Shown here piece by piece: positions 1 to 6,245 of a stretch of 49,809 nucleotides of DNA; position 1 is the first letter of the stretch; each line of letters opens with the position of its first letter. Made by a program: the position numbers and the translations under genes. Below the pieces are notes generated by a model. It saw only the letters and a list, made by a program, of their open reading frames with translations. It had not been told where the DNA came from and did no database searches. The stretch spans positions 1-49,809 of the IMG/VR virus record IMGVR_UViG_3300005518_000006; one strand, given 5' to 3'. Source of the DNA: a virus.

Positions 1-90
1 GGAAAACTTTAGCAGTTGCACCATCAATGCCCCTGCCCTTCAGGTAGGTAATAGCGTCGTTCGACTGCTTCAACTGCTCGTAGTATGTCC
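1..90. repeat. Terminal direct repeat, left copy (contig circularity)
   Basis: The first 90 bases are identical to positions 49720-49809. The repeat lies inside the primase reading frame, which continues without a break across the join. It is therefore most simply the overlap left when a circular or circularly permuted genome is assembled as a linear contig, not a biological terminal repeat. The unique genome is 49,719 bp. Confidence 0.95.
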
Positions 91-145
91 GGGTCGCCAG
101 TTCCAGCGACTCCCGCTTTTGCGGAGTTAGGGTCGGAAACTCCAT
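1..145 (-). CDS. DNA primase TOPRIM subunit, N-terminal part across the contig junction
   Basis: This is the 5' end of the gene whose body lies at 49196-49809. From the ATG at 145 the frame reads MEFPTLTPQKRES and then runs through YYEQLKQSNDAITYLKGRG into the TOPRIM domain. The gene overlaps the 3' end of the upstream SLOG-family gene by 122 bases in another frame. That is unusual here, since neighbouring genes overlap by only 4-20 bases. The ATG is chosen because the extra 24 residues read as a plausible primase helix (TPQKRESLELATRTYYEQL). A shorter start (TTG at position 73) would still overlap its neighbour. See the entry at 49196 for function. Confidence 0.8.
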   Translation of the reverse strand, partial: MEFPTLTPQKRESLELATRTYYEQLKQSNDAITYLKGRGIDGATAKVF

Positions 146-536
146 TCGTGTACCTCTTGAATCTCAGGGTCTCGATCCCTGCCTTCTCTGCCAAGTCGGC
201 GCAATGCGTCGCGCCCTTCGAATCATCGAGAACGAACGCGAGACACAAACCGGGGCCGGTGGCAACGAAGTCCACCATCTGCTGGTTGCGGTGGAAGCCG
301 GCACCCTTACCGCGCGCCTCCCACTGCGCGCGGAACTCGATCGTTCGCCACCCCAGCGACTCAGCCACGTACGCCGCTATCAGATCCGCGCCACGGCAAC
401 CGCCGTGGACCAGCGCGAGATCGTGGCCTCCGGCAAGCATCCAGTGCACCGACACCAGGGCTTCCCGGATCAGGTTCTCGTCTTCCCACTCGCGGGAACC
501 TGTCACGAGAATGTACGGGCTGTCAGTCGTCAACAT
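24..536 (-). CDS. SLOG-superfamily protein (DUF2493-like)
   Basis: This 170-residue protein has the Rossmann-like nucleotide-binding fold of the DUF2493/SLOG group. Signature motifs are ILVTGSREW near residues 9-17, VHGGCRGAD at 43-51 and GFHRNQQM at 80-87. Family members bind nucleotides or nucleotide-derived ligands; the ligand and role in phages are not established. A longer reading of the frame begins in a poly-threonine stretch. That stretch is the shadow of the acidic 37-aa gene at 523-636, so the ATG at 536 is preferred, giving a short overlap with that gene. The C-terminal ~40 residues after the fold overlap the primase start. Fold confidence is high, function unknown. Confidence 0.8.
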   Translation of the reverse strand: MLTTDSPYILVTGSREWEDENLIREALVSVHWMLAGGHDLALVHGGCRGADLIAAYVAESLGWRTIEFRAQWEARGKGAGFHRNQQMVDFVATGPGLCLAFVLDDSKGATHCADLAEKAGIETLRFKRYTNGVSDPNSAKAGVAGTGDPDILRAVEAVERRYYLPEGQGH

Positions 537-636
537 CGTCGTCGTCTGCGTCAAAGTCCCCGCAGTGGCATTCGTCGCAGATCTCGCAGCACATGATGCC
601 GTCGTCGTGGTCGTAGTCGTCGTCATTCGCAGTCAT
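523..636 (-). CDS. Small acidic Cys-rich protein (37 aa)
   Basis: The ATG at 636 overlaps the stop of the preceding gene (623-625), and the stop at 523-525 lies just past the start of the SLOG gene at 536. The protein is mostly Asp around a cluster of CC, C, C and HC residues (MCCEICDECHCGDF), which suggests a single metal-binding knuckle. No family is recognised. Support comes from tight overlap with both neighbours and from explaining the aberrant poly-Thr extension in the other frame. Confidence 0.6.
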   Translation of the reverse strand: MTANDDDYDHDDGIMCCEICDECHCGDFDADDDDVDD

Positions 637-820
637 ACATCATGTCCTTACGCCGGTCATCCCAATCCGGCTGCCAGTTATCCGGGTCATGGTCCGCGCA
701 ATACTCCGAGTCTTCTTCGGCCATCTCCCAGCAGTACTCGGCCGGCCCCTGCCAGGTGGCCGGATAGTATTGATAGACACACGGCCGGTCGCGTTCCTTC
801 AACAGTTCGTCTAGGTCCAC
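623..820 (-). CDS. Hypothetical protein (65 aa, possible metal-binding)
   Basis: The start is the GTG at 820, preceded by GAGG at about 9-nt spacing. It overlaps the last codons and stop of the CHC2 zinc-finger gene. Reading further upstream in this frame gives only the shadow of that gene. The product starts VDLDELLKERDRPCVYQYY and contains one Cys near its N terminus, EYCWEM, and EYCADHD, so a small zinc site is possible. It is rich in Trp, Tyr and Asp. No homologous family is recognised. Confidence 0.6.
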   Translation of the reverse strand: MDLDELLKERDRPCVYQYYPATWQGPAEYCWEMAEEDSEYCADHDPDNWQPDWDDRRKDMMYDCE

Positions 821-1125
821 GTCTTGCGCCTCGCTTTGCGCTTTGAGTTCCTGGTAGTAGGTTTCGAGCCAAGCGACGCCACGCCGAACCTTTCGTCTGC
901 GAAGGCTTTTCGCTCGGGGAACGGATCGATGCCTTCGGCAAGCTTCACAAGCTCGTAGATGTCGCCGTAGCCGCACCCTGCGAAACATGACCACCTCTGG
1001 GCTTCCAGGTCTACCGAGGCAGACGCGTTCTTATCGTCATGCAGACAGCACCGCGCTTTGACCCGTCCATGGGTACCGAGCAGGGTTCCGCCGTAGTGCT
1101 CCCACGCCCGCTCAAGCGGGGTCAT
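811..1125 (-). CDS. DnaG-type CHC2 zinc-finger protein (primase zinc subunit)
   Basis: This 104-residue protein corresponds to the N-terminal zinc-binding domain of bacterial and phage DnaG primases, which contacts template DNA during primer synthesis. The zinc ligands are C26/C27, H29, C47 and C51 in ARCCLHDDKNAS and WSCFAGCGYGD, and GYGDIYELVKLAEG matches the family's conserved helix. The TOPRIM catalytic half is encoded separately about 1 kb downstream (145 across the junction to 49196), so the primase is split into two polypeptides with small genes and a SLOG gene between. The ATG at 1125 is chosen over an in-frame TTG at 1155 because GGGAAGG precedes it and it overlaps the upstream stop by 14 bases. 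The basic tail (SKRKARRK) may bind DNA. Confidence 0.88.
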   Translation of the reverse strand: MTPLERAWEHYGGTLLGTHGRVKARCCLHDDKNASASVDLEAQRWSCFAGCGYGDIYELVKLAEGIDPFPERKAFADERFGVASLGSKPTTRNSKRKARRKTWT

Positions 1126-1276
1126 GGCCTTCCCGAATGGCTTGCGCCAGGTCAAGAATCGCGTGCGAGATCGACGCCCCCACGACCGCTAGCACGTACG
1201 CCAAGCCTTCCTTGTGGCCGTGCTCAAGCTGCGTCAAGACATCGACTGCCTGTTGTTCATGCAGACGGTTGCTCAT
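1112..1276 (-). CDS. Hypothetical protein (54 aa)
   Basis: The ATG at 1276 overlaps the upstream gene's stop as ATGA, and the stop at 1112-1114 lies 14 bases inside the CHC2 gene. The sequence (MSNRLHEQQAVDVLTQLEHG then LAYVLAVVGASISHAILDLA) looks helical, with a mildly hydrophobic C-terminal half. The position between two coupled genes fills what would otherwise be a gap of about 150 bases. Function is unknown. Confidence 0.65.
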   Translation of the reverse strand: MSNRLHEQQAVDVLTQLEHGHKEGLAYVLAVVGASISHAILDLAQAIREGHDPA

Positions 1277-1722
1277 GCCGGCACCCGCTTCACAAACTTG
1301 CAGTTGTATCCGTCAGTCGCCGCCCACTCCCACTCACGGATACACGACAGGTCCAGGTGATCGCCCTTCTTCGCAAGGGCACAGCGCGTATCCAGGCAGC
1401 CGTACTCCTGGTCGTCACCGGCGAACCGGACAACGATCTTCTGCTCCATCGACTTGTCGCCAGACGGCACGAGTCGACTGTTGGCCTCGGCAACAACCCC
1501 GCTGTGCGGGATCCACTTGTGGTACTGGGATTGCAGCGGCCACAGCATCCCTAGACCGCTGAAGAATACGATCCCCCAGACACTCGCCGCACCCAAGAAG
1601 ATCGGCCCCTTCTCGTCGTCCGCCCAAAACAGGGCCGACACTGCGAACAGCCCCACAACCGTCGAAACCACCACCCACAACGGCATGCCGATGAGCCAGC
1701 CAAGAGACCAGTGTTCATTCAC
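1273..1722 (-). CDS. Membrane protein with soluble C-terminal domain (149 aa)
   Basis: The GTG at 1722 overlaps the stop of the endonuclease VII gene. Residues ~5-55 hold two membrane segments (LGWLIGMPLWVVVSTVVGLF and IFLGAASVWGIVFFSGLGML). They are followed by a soluble domain with a Cys pair (GCLDTRCALAKKGD) and a C-terminal SCIREWEW/CKF segment. Function is unknown. A membrane protein inside a replication-type operon could be a host-takeover or exclusion factor, but that is only inference. Confidence 0.72.
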   Translation of the reverse strand: MNEHWSLGWLIGMPLWVVVSTVVGLFAVSALFWADDEKGPIFLGAASVWGIVFFSGLGMLWPLQSQYHKWIPHSGVVAEANSRLVPSGDKSMEQKIVVRFAGDDQEYGCLDTRCALAKKGDHLDLSCIREWEWAATDGYNCKFVKRVPA

Positions 1723-2134
1723 GCTTCTTCTTCCTTCGCTTAGGCGGCCGACCCGGCGCATGCACCTTTCGGCCCAGCGCAACAACCGCTGGCGGGTTCC
1801 GCAGATAGTCAGCAAGCCATTGGGCAAGCTGGTGAGACTTCAAGCGCCCCACAAGACGCGTGTTGCAGTAGGCACAGAGAATGCCCCGCACGAACGGATC
1901 CTTGCCGTGCTCATGATCAATGTGAGGCGTCTTACCAGGAACGAAATGCTTGTGACAGATTGCGCACTTGCCGTCCTGGTGGACGTAGATCCGGTCGTAG
2001 TCTTCAGGGGTTAGACCGTAAACCTTGAGAATCCACGCCCACCGGACAGCTTGCCTCTTACAGTCCGGGTCGGCACACCACTTCTTTTGCCGGCCCATAA
2101 GGGGCCGTGAGCAACCAGCACAAACGTCAGGCAT
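1715..2134 (-). CDS. Recombination endonuclease VII-like HNH nuclease
   Basis: This 139-residue protein has two parts. The N-terminal zinc ribbon has Cys pairs at 5/8 and 20/25 (CAGC and CADPDC). The Endonuclease_VII core has CAIC near 57-60, HIDHEHG near 71-77 (catalytic His/Asp) and GILCAYCNTRL near 84-93. T4 endonuclease VII resolves Holliday and branched DNA before packaging, which is the likely role here. The C-terminal tail is very basic (RPPKRRKKKRE). The ATG at 2134 overlaps the upstream gene's stop by 8 bases. The gene sits in the replication and recombination operon. Confidence 0.9.
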   Translation of the reverse strand: MPDVCAGCSRPLMGRQKKWCADPDCKRQAVRWAWILKVYGLTPEDYDRIYVHQDGKCAICHKHFVPGKTPHIDHEHGKDPFVRGILCAYCNTRLVGRLKSHQLAQWLADYLRNPPAVVALGRKVHAPGRPPKRRKKKRE

Positions 2135-2315
2135 CTACCCCGAAGAACATCGCATCAAGATCGATGCACGACTGCGCCACTTGGCACATCTTCTCCGAGC
2201 AGTCGCCGATCGCCTCGGCTGTATGGGCACGCCTGTGGTAGGCGACCACTAGCGACGCGAGATCCGAACCAGAGTCGGCGCCGATCGCCGTACGTTCGGT
2301 GGTTGCAACACTCAT
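2127..2315 (-). CDS. Hypothetical protein (62 aa)
   Basis: The ATG at 2315 overlaps the stop of the Acb2-like gene (ATGA), and the stop overlaps the next start, so it is a coupled member of the operon. The sequence contains LASLVVAYHRRAHTAEAIGD and KMCQVAQSCIDLDAM, is probably helical, and has two Cys. No family is recognised. Close coupling to the Acb2-like gene makes a related accessory role possible but unproven. Confidence 0.68.
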   Translation of the reverse strand: MSVATTERTAIGADSGSDLASLVVAYHRRAHTAEAIGDCSEKMCQVAQSCIDLDAMFFGVDA

Positions 2316-2536
2316 GCTTCCTTGACTCCCTCAACATCGAGGACGGCGCTCCGCACGAACGCATCCTTTGCCTCTAGCAACTTCCGCAGGCCGGCGACCA
2401 GCTCCGGATTCGACGGAAGGCTGTCAGCCATCTTGTAGGCCAGTTCGTGACACAGGGTGGACGTGTCGCGAATGGGTCCATCCGGCAGATGGCCAAAGTC
2501 GAACCACCGCAGGATGCTTTTCAACGCCGGGTGCAT
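2312..2536 (-). CDS. Acb2/Tad1-like hairpin-domain protein, candidate anti-CBASS/anti-Thoeris sponge
   Basis: This 74-residue protein has the segment HLPDGPIRDTS, then LAYKMADSLP, then AGLRKLLEAKDAFVRSAV. From memory this matches the small helical proteins annotated as Acb2/Tad1 domain. In that family the pattern runs HLP..(L/I).., DLA..(M/L)A..LP and LRKLLEAKDA.VRA. Characterised Acb2 proteins sequester cyclic nucleotide signals and so block CBASS, and some also bind Thoeris signals. The length and short linker between helices fit. Assignment to the family is fairly firm; actual ligand binding is not shown. The gene sits between two small unknown genes in the early leftward operon, where an early-acting counter-defence factor would be expected. 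Confidence 0.7.
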   Translation of the reverse strand: MHPALKSILRWFDFGHLPDGPIRDTSTLCHELAYKMADSLPSNPELVAGLRKLLEAKDAFVRSAVLDVEGVKEA

Positions 2537-2538
2537 GA

Positions 2539-2736
2539 TCAGCCGCGTCCGTTGTACGCGTTGTCGATCGCCGCGTAGAGCTTGTGCTCGATCCCGTTGA
2601 ACGGGTAGATATCCACGTCCGCCTTGTAGGTGCGCTTCAGGGCGGTTCGCAGGAAGTCAAGCTCCGTCCGGTTGAACTTGAGAGTCGCGCTCTGCACGAC
2701 AGGCTTTGCGGTCTCGATTGCGGTAATTGCTGCCAC
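2539..2736 (-). CDS. Hypothetical protein (65 aa)
   Basis: The gene uses a GTG start at 2736, three bases after the helicase stop, and ends two bases before the Acb2-like ATG. The sequence includes SATLKFNRTELDFLRTALKR and a C-terminal IEHKLYAAIDNAY, probably helical. No family is recognised. Position and spacing support expression with the neighbouring genes. Confidence 0.65.
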   Translation of the reverse strand: MAAITAIETAKPVVQSATLKFNRTELDFLRTALKRTYKADVDIYPFNGIEHKLYAAIDNAYNGRG

Positions 2737-2739
2737 GAT

Positions 2740-3540
2740 TCATGCTCCAATTGGTTGATAGTTTGGTCCGTAGAACTGGACCCGTTCGAAATCCACGGTC
2801 AAGACGAAGTGAATGATCCCCTTGGGATCCTTTGGTCCTGAACGGTTCTTCACACACGCGATACGCATCAGGTTCCCGTCCAGTTGAACCGTGAGGATCA
2901 TCTCCGGCTTCTGGGCAACCTTCCCGGTGATCTCTCGCCGGGCAGGCGGATGGTTCTCGCGCTTATCCGTCTCGTTGCAGTGGTGCAACAGGATCACTGC
3001 CGCCCCGGTGATACGGGCAAAACGCTTCAGTGCTTTCGTTGTGTCCCGCATCGATCCGTACTCGTCATCGTTGTCCCCAACAACATCCATAAGGTTGTCG
3101 ATGACAACAACCTCCGGATAGCTGCCCCACAACTCGAAGTACGCAACGAGTTCTTCGTAGATGTGTTGGTAGGAGGGGTCGGTCTCGAAGTCGAAAACGA
3201 CCCCTCCGTCAAGGTCAGCTAGGACGCTCGCAACCTCATCCCAGCCTTCCCGCATCCGCGACTCAACCTGTGCCTGTGGATGTCCCGTGAGCGTCGCGCC
3301 GGCACGGCGCAGCGTCGTCTCTTCGTCGGTGTCGGCCGAGAAGTAGAGGCTGCGGATACCGAGGCGTGCCCATTGCAACGTGGCCCACAAGGTGACCAGC
3401 GACTTGCCGTCATTGGGTTGAGCCGAAATCATCGTCACCTGACCACGGCGAACCACGATTCCGTGTTTCGCCAAACCGAACACGTCAGGCAACGGCTCCC
3501 GTGCGATCGTCTTCGGGTTGATCCGGTGTAGACGGAACAG
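2740..3540 (-). CDS. RecA/DnaB-like AAA ATPase, probable replicative helicase
   Basis: This 266-residue protein has a RecA-like P-loop core resembling the C-terminal ATPase domain of DnaB-type helicases, without the N-terminal primase-binding domain. The Walker A is SAQPNDGKS (about 39-47). The Walker B is EVVVIDNLMDVV, and ILLHHCNET is a sensor-like strand. It probably unwinds DNA at the fork or loads proteins with the split primase. The start is unusual. The frame opens directly after the TAA of the preceding gene, and the strong Shine-Dalgarno GGGAGG lies 5 bases before a CTG at 3540. The next candidate, a TTG at 3492, has a poorly spaced site. I therefore favour CTG. A RadA/RepA-like recombination ATPase is the main alternative. 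Confidence 0.85.
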   Translation of the reverse strand: MFRLHRINPKTIAREPLPDVFGLAKHGIVVRRGQVTMISAQPNDGKSLVTLWATLQWARLGIRSLYFSADTDEETTLRRAGATLTGHPQAQVESRMREGWDEVASVLADLDGGVVFDFETDPSYQHIYEELVAYFELWGSYPEVVVIDNLMDVVGDNDDEYGSMRDTTKALKRFARITGAAVILLHHCNETDKRENHPPARREITGKVAQKPEMILTVQLDGNLMRIACVKNRSGPKDPKGIIHFVLTVDFERVQFYGPNYQPIGA

Positions 3541-3804
3541 TTAGACCTCCCTGATTTGCACCATGGGAGTAGTGGTGCGGATCTGGTTCTTACCGCGCGC
3601 CTTGTTGAACCACACGGCGCGCATCGGGTTCCCGATCGTCAGTTCGTCGAGAAGATCCGTATACTCGAAAAGTTCGCCGTCGAAGTCGAGTTCGAAGCTC
3701 GCCTCACCGGGCGTTCGTACCATCGTCTTCGCGCCGGTATCGAGAACGTAGACGGCTCCCGATTTTGTCGTGATCTCGTACCGCTTCCCAGTGTCGAGGC
3801 TCAC
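3541..3804 (-). CDS. Hypothetical protein (87 aa)
   Basis: The GTG at 3804 overlaps the previous stop as GTGA and has GGAAG about 9 bases upstream, so it is preferred over a longer start at 3858. The protein looks beta-rich (YEITTKSGAVYVLDTGAKTM, then FELDFDGELFEYTDLLDEL) and may be a small single-domain accessory factor. It ends with TAA immediately before the CTG of the helicase in the same frame. No family is recognised. Confidence 0.68.
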   Translation of the reverse strand: MSLDTGKRYEITTKSGAVYVLDTGAKTMVRTPGEASFELDFDGELFEYTDLLDELTIGNPMRAVWFNKARGKNQIRTTTPMVQIREV

Positions 3805-3938
3805 CACTCGTACTTCCGTTTCGTTGGGTTCAGCACCCACCCGATACCGACAACCCACTCACACTGTTGCCGCTTCGCCGGCTTGTGTACCGGGGGGATC
3901 CGTTCGCCGGCAATGAACCAGCCGCTACGCCTCGCCAT
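3801..3938 (-). CDS. Hypothetical basic protein (45 aa)
   Basis: The ATG at 3938 lies 14 bases inside the end of the upstream gene and the stop overlaps the next start. The sequence MARRSGWFIAGERIPPVHKP and KRQQCEWVVGIGWVLN is basic and Trp-rich. No family is recognised; it is supported mainly by overlap with both neighbours. Confidence 0.6.
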   Translation of the reverse strand: MARRSGWFIAGERIPPVHKPAKRQQCEWVVGIGWVLNPTKRKYEW

Positions 3939-4176
3939 CAGAACCCCCCGGGTAGTCCCTGAAATGCATGGTGTCGTGCTTGAACAACTGGCGCTCGGTG
4001 TAAGACGAGATGCCCGCGACACCGAGAGCTGTCCAGATTGCGTCCGCGTGCTTGCGGGGGCTGTGCTCCGACGAACCGGTGACACTGCCCGCTAGGGCAT
4101 GCAGCACGCGAGCCTCGGGGCCGGTAAGCGTCAGCGTCACGACGATCTCGGCCTTTTTGAGCGTTGCCGCCGCCAT
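3925..4176 (-). CDS. Hypothetical protein (83 aa)
   Basis: The start ATG at 4176 shares bases with the upstream TGA (TGATG). The product begins MAAATLKKAEIVVTLTLTGP and continues with ARVLHALAGSV, then SYTERQLFKHDTMHF. It looks like a small alpha/beta protein. LTLTGPEARVLHALAGSV resembles a short phage protein type with a LTxxEA.xL.xL motif seen in many actinophages, without known function. Confidence 0.68.
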   Translation of the reverse strand: MAAATLKKAEIVVTLTLTGPEARVLHALAGSVTGSSEHSPRKHADAIWTALGVAGISSYTERQLFKHDTMHFRDYPGGSDGEA

Positions 4177-4631
4177 CAGTCGTTGATCCACTGAACGAAG
4201 TGGCCATCGCCCTTAGCGCGCTGGTTCGGGCAGCACCACAGGCGCTTCCCGCCCGGCTTCGGCTGCTTACCCACAACCTGGCTAGAGCACATCTGGCACA
4301 AGATCCCCTGCGGGTGCGGGGTTCCGTTGAACTGCGACACGGGCGCGGACTGTTGCCCGTAGCCCTGGTTCTGGTTCTGGCCGAGCGCTTGGCGCTGCTG
4401 ACCCTGCCAGTCCTGCTGTGGCTGCTGAACCGCCTGCTGGCCGTTTTGCATGCCGTTGGCAACCTTCACCGCCCCCGAGAACAGGGTTGAGGCTTCAGCG
4501 ACCGTCTGAAAGAACGAGCCCTTAAGCGCGTCCTCGACCAGTCGTTCCGCGTCTGCCACTTCGTCGCCGTGGGCAACAATCCACGGGGCCGACCCGTCAC
4601 CCTTCAGGGTGGCGACTACTTCATTCGGCAC
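4176..4631 (-). CDS. Gln-rich protein with C-terminal zinc ribbon (151 aa)
   Basis: The GTG at 4631 overlaps the upstream TAG (TAGTG) and has GGGAGG about 10 bases upstream. The N-terminal ~75 residues form a helical domain. Residues ~70-105 are a low-complexity Gln/Asn/Gly linker. The C terminus carries CQMCSS and, about 20 residues on, LWCCPN, a likely zinc ribbon that could bind single-stranded DNA. The linker plus zinc-ribbon layout is reminiscent of single-strand DNA-binding accessory proteins, and it lies between the Cas4-like nuclease and the helicase. The function is inferred only from context. Confidence 0.68.
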   Translation of the reverse strand: MPNEVVATLKGDGSAPWIVAHGDEVADAERLVEDALKGSFFQTVAEASTLFSGAVKVANGMQNGQQAVQQPQQDWQGQQRQALGQNQNQGYGQQSAPVSQFNGTPHPQGILCQMCSSQVVGKQPKPGGKRLWCCPNQRAKGDGHFVQWIND

Positions 4632-4960
4632 TAGTTCTCTACCTCCCATGTGTAGCTTTCATCGGTTGAGGTCTCCACGAACTCACCGTTCGGACCGACC
4701 TCTGCCTTGCGCTTCTGCGTCTCCCGAACCTTCTTGCCCTTGACAACCAGCGACAGGTCCCGGAACTCGGTCACCCCTAGAAACACTGCAAGCTGGTTGT
4801 TCGCGGTCGTGTAGATCCGCAGACAGTTCCGGCTGCCGTAGTCCTGCTTCCCGGGCTGGACCGGGCCGAACGTGATCTTCGCGTTCGCCGGCACACCCTC
4901 CACGATCTTGTCTCCATCGATCGTTCTCACGAAGATCGAACGGCTAGTTGCCACCGGCAC
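4631..4960 (-). CDS. Hypothetical replication-region protein (109 aa)
   Basis: The GTG at 4960 lies 17 bases inside the end of the Cas4-like gene, with GAGGAG about 9 bases upstream. The sequence is beta-rich (AKITFGPVQPGKQ, NCLRIYTTANNQLAVFLGVTEF) and ends with a charged tail (DESYTWEVEN). This could be a small OB- or barrel-type protein that accompanies the nuclease, but no motif proves it. It is flanked by nuclease and zinc-ribbon genes, so a role in DNA metabolism is likely. Confidence 0.68.
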   Translation of the reverse strand: MPVATSRSIFVRTIDGDKIVEGVPANAKITFGPVQPGKQDYGSRNCLRIYTTANNQLAVFLGVTEFRDLSLVVKGKKVRETQKRKAEVGPNGEFVETSTDESYTWEVEN

Positions 4961-5852
4961 TCAAGTACTCCTCTACGTATCGTGGGTTCAATGGGTCGAA
5001 CTCTGCTGACCTCTCCCCGCCTGCCGCGTAACACCCCTTCTGGACCACGCAGGTCCGGCACGCGTCACCCGGGTTCGGGGCGAAAGCCCCGAGTTCGATA
5101 CACGACTTGGTTGCCCCGTACACCTGTTCCAGGTACGGCGTGCGGTACTTATCCAGCGGGATAAGCGGTGTGTGCACGTCCTCACCCGGCTTCGGGTCGG
5201 CCTTCACCATGATGTAAGTCCCATAAGCAGGACGCTCAAACCCCAGCATTTCCAAGGCATTCGAGTACGTACCTAGCTGCAACCCATCCTTCGGAAGCGT
5301 CGAGCCTGACTTAACGTCACCCACGACCAGTTGCCCTGACGGCAGACGGAACACCCGGTCAGGGGCACCCGTAAACTGTCCGAACTCAAAGTTGACATTC
5401 AGTTCGCATTCAATGCCTGGGATCCCGTTGAAGTACGCGATCTCCCACTTCGTTGCTGTACGCCAGTCGATGTATCTCTGCACCATCCCTGGTGCATTCG
5501 CCTTCCACCAGTCATAGCCGTTCTTCGCCGGCCATCTGCCGGCCGCGAACCACTGGTCCTGCGGAACGCCCTTCTTACGCATCTCTTCGTCTACAAGCTC
5601 ATCTAGGACTGTCCAGGTGATCTCTTCGACGTTGAACTCAATGTTGACATTCGCGCCGTCGAGAACCAAGCGTTCCCATGTCTCAGTTACGTTATGAACG
5701 CAACTGCCACCGATGAACCACCAGGCAGGTAGAGCCGGCACGTGCGCGACACGCTCAAGGAAGTAGGCGTGCGGGCACCGCAGATACGACGTGTGCTGTG
5801 AGTGAGACAGATGGTGTAGCTCAAGTGGTTTCAGGTTCGTTGCTGTCGGCAT
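4944..5852 (-). CDS. Cas4-like PD-(D/E)XK exonuclease (RecB family)
   Basis: This 302-residue protein has the Cas4 layout. An N-terminal Cys is at about residue 26 (SYLRCPHAYF). The central PD-(D/E)XK core includes GAPDRVF and QLVVGDVKSG. Three C-terminal Cys lie in CRTCVVQKGC (about 265-274); together with C26 they would ligate an iron-sulfur cluster. Such enzymes are 5'-to-3' or bidirectional single-strand exonucleases that process ends for recombination. No cas1 or cas2 and no CRISPR array are present, so this is a phage recombination nuclease rather than an adaptation protein. The ATG at 5852 lies 32 bases inside the preceding small gene. Confidence 0.9.
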   Translation of the reverse strand: MPTATNLKPLELHHLSHSQHTSYLRCPHAYFLERVAHVPALPAWWFIGGSCVHNVTETWERLVLDGANVNIEFNVEEITWTVLDELVDEEMRKKGVPQDQWFAAGRWPAKNGYDWWKANAPGMVQRYIDWRTATKWEIAYFNGIPGIECELNVNFEFGQFTGAPDRVFRLPSGQLVVGDVKSGSTLPKDGLQLGTYSNALEMLGFERPAYGTYIMVKADPKPGEDVHTPLIPLDKYRTPYLEQVYGATKSCIELGAFAPNPGDACRTCVVQKGCYAAGGERSAEFDPLNPRYVEEYLSAGGN

Positions 5853-5949
5853 CGATCTCCTCTGCTAGTACTCCGTAGTTTTCGCACCCGGGGAGTCGGC
5901 ATCCGAAGTCCCGATCCCAGGTGGACATGCCACAGTTAGGGCACACCAT
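5821..5949 (-). CDS. Zinc-ribbon microprotein (42 aa)
   Basis: The ATG at 5949 shares bases with the upstream TAA (TAATG), with GGAG and GGAAG sites upstream. The sequence has CPNCG near residue 3 and CRLPGC near 17, a four-Cys zinc ribbon. The 3' end overlaps the Cas4-like gene by 32 bases, so translation may be coupled to it. An alternative ATG at 5958 would add three residues. Function is unknown; nucleic-acid or protein contacts are typical of such ribbons. Confidence 0.65.
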   Translation of the reverse strand: MVCPNCGMSTWDRDFGCRLPGCENYGVLAEEIDADSNEPETT

Positions 5950-6065
5950 TACTTCCATCTCCCTCGGTAGACGCGGCACTCGAAACAGATCAGGCGGCCA
6001 TCAACTTTCTTGCGCGGGTCCGGATGGCGGTACCAACACCAGAGATGCCGTAGCAGTTCCCTCAC
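5949..6065 (-). CDS. Small CxxC-containing basic protein (38 aa)
   Basis: The GTG at 6065 is preceded by an excellent AGGAGGA site five bases upstream, and the stop overlaps the next ATG (TAATG). The sequence RHLWCWYRHPDPRKK and RLICFECRVYRGRWK has one isolated Cys and a CxxC-like pair. It is strongly basic, so nucleic-acid contact is plausible. It is one of five consecutive tiny genes, most with Cys motifs. Confidence 0.62.
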   Translation of the reverse strand: MRELLRHLWCWYRHPDPRKKVDGRLICFECRVYRGRWK

Positions 6066-6177
6066 GCTTCTCCTCCTGTTGCGGGACGGTCCGCCACCCG
6101 CAACAGTGCCGGCACGGATAGATGGCCATACCTCCAGGCGTCTTGCGGCAGTTCCCGCGAGGACAGTAGAACTTCAC
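6001..6177 (-). CDS. Zinc-ribbon small protein (58 aa)
   Basis: The GTG at 6177 overlaps the previous stop as GTGA and has GGGAGG seven bases upstream. The N terminus has CPRGNC followed by CRHCC, a compact four-Cys ribbon (VKFYCPRGNC, AIYPCRHCCGW). The C-terminal half is low complexity and overlaps the next gene by 65 bases, so a truncated product or a different frame usage is possible. Function is unknown. Confidence 0.6.
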   Translation of the reverse strand: MKFYCPRGNCRKTPGGMAIYPCRHCCGWRTVPQQEEKREGTATASLVLVPPSGPAQES

Positions 6178-6245
6178 TCGCCGGCCTCCCATGCGGCCAT
6201 GAAATCGAGCATGTCATCGTCCAGCAAGATATCGATTTGGTTCAA
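6174..6245 (-). CDS. Very small acidic ORF (23 aa)
   Basis: A TTG at 6245 follows the upstream stop immediately, with CAGGA close upstream, and the TGA overlaps the next gene's GTG. The sequence MNQIDILLDDDMLDFMAAWE is acidic and amphipathic. At this length it may serve chiefly to couple translation between its neighbours. Support is positional only. Confidence 0.42.
   Translation of the reverse strand: MNQIDILLDDDMLDFMAAWEAGE

Noticed and set aside
85-846. Rightward 253-aa open frame
   Set aside because: It is antisense to the SLOG, CHC2 and small genes that carry recognisable motifs.
4944-5852. Cas4 as evidence for a CRISPR system
   Set aside because: No cas1, cas2 or array is present; phage Cas4-like nucleases act in recombination.
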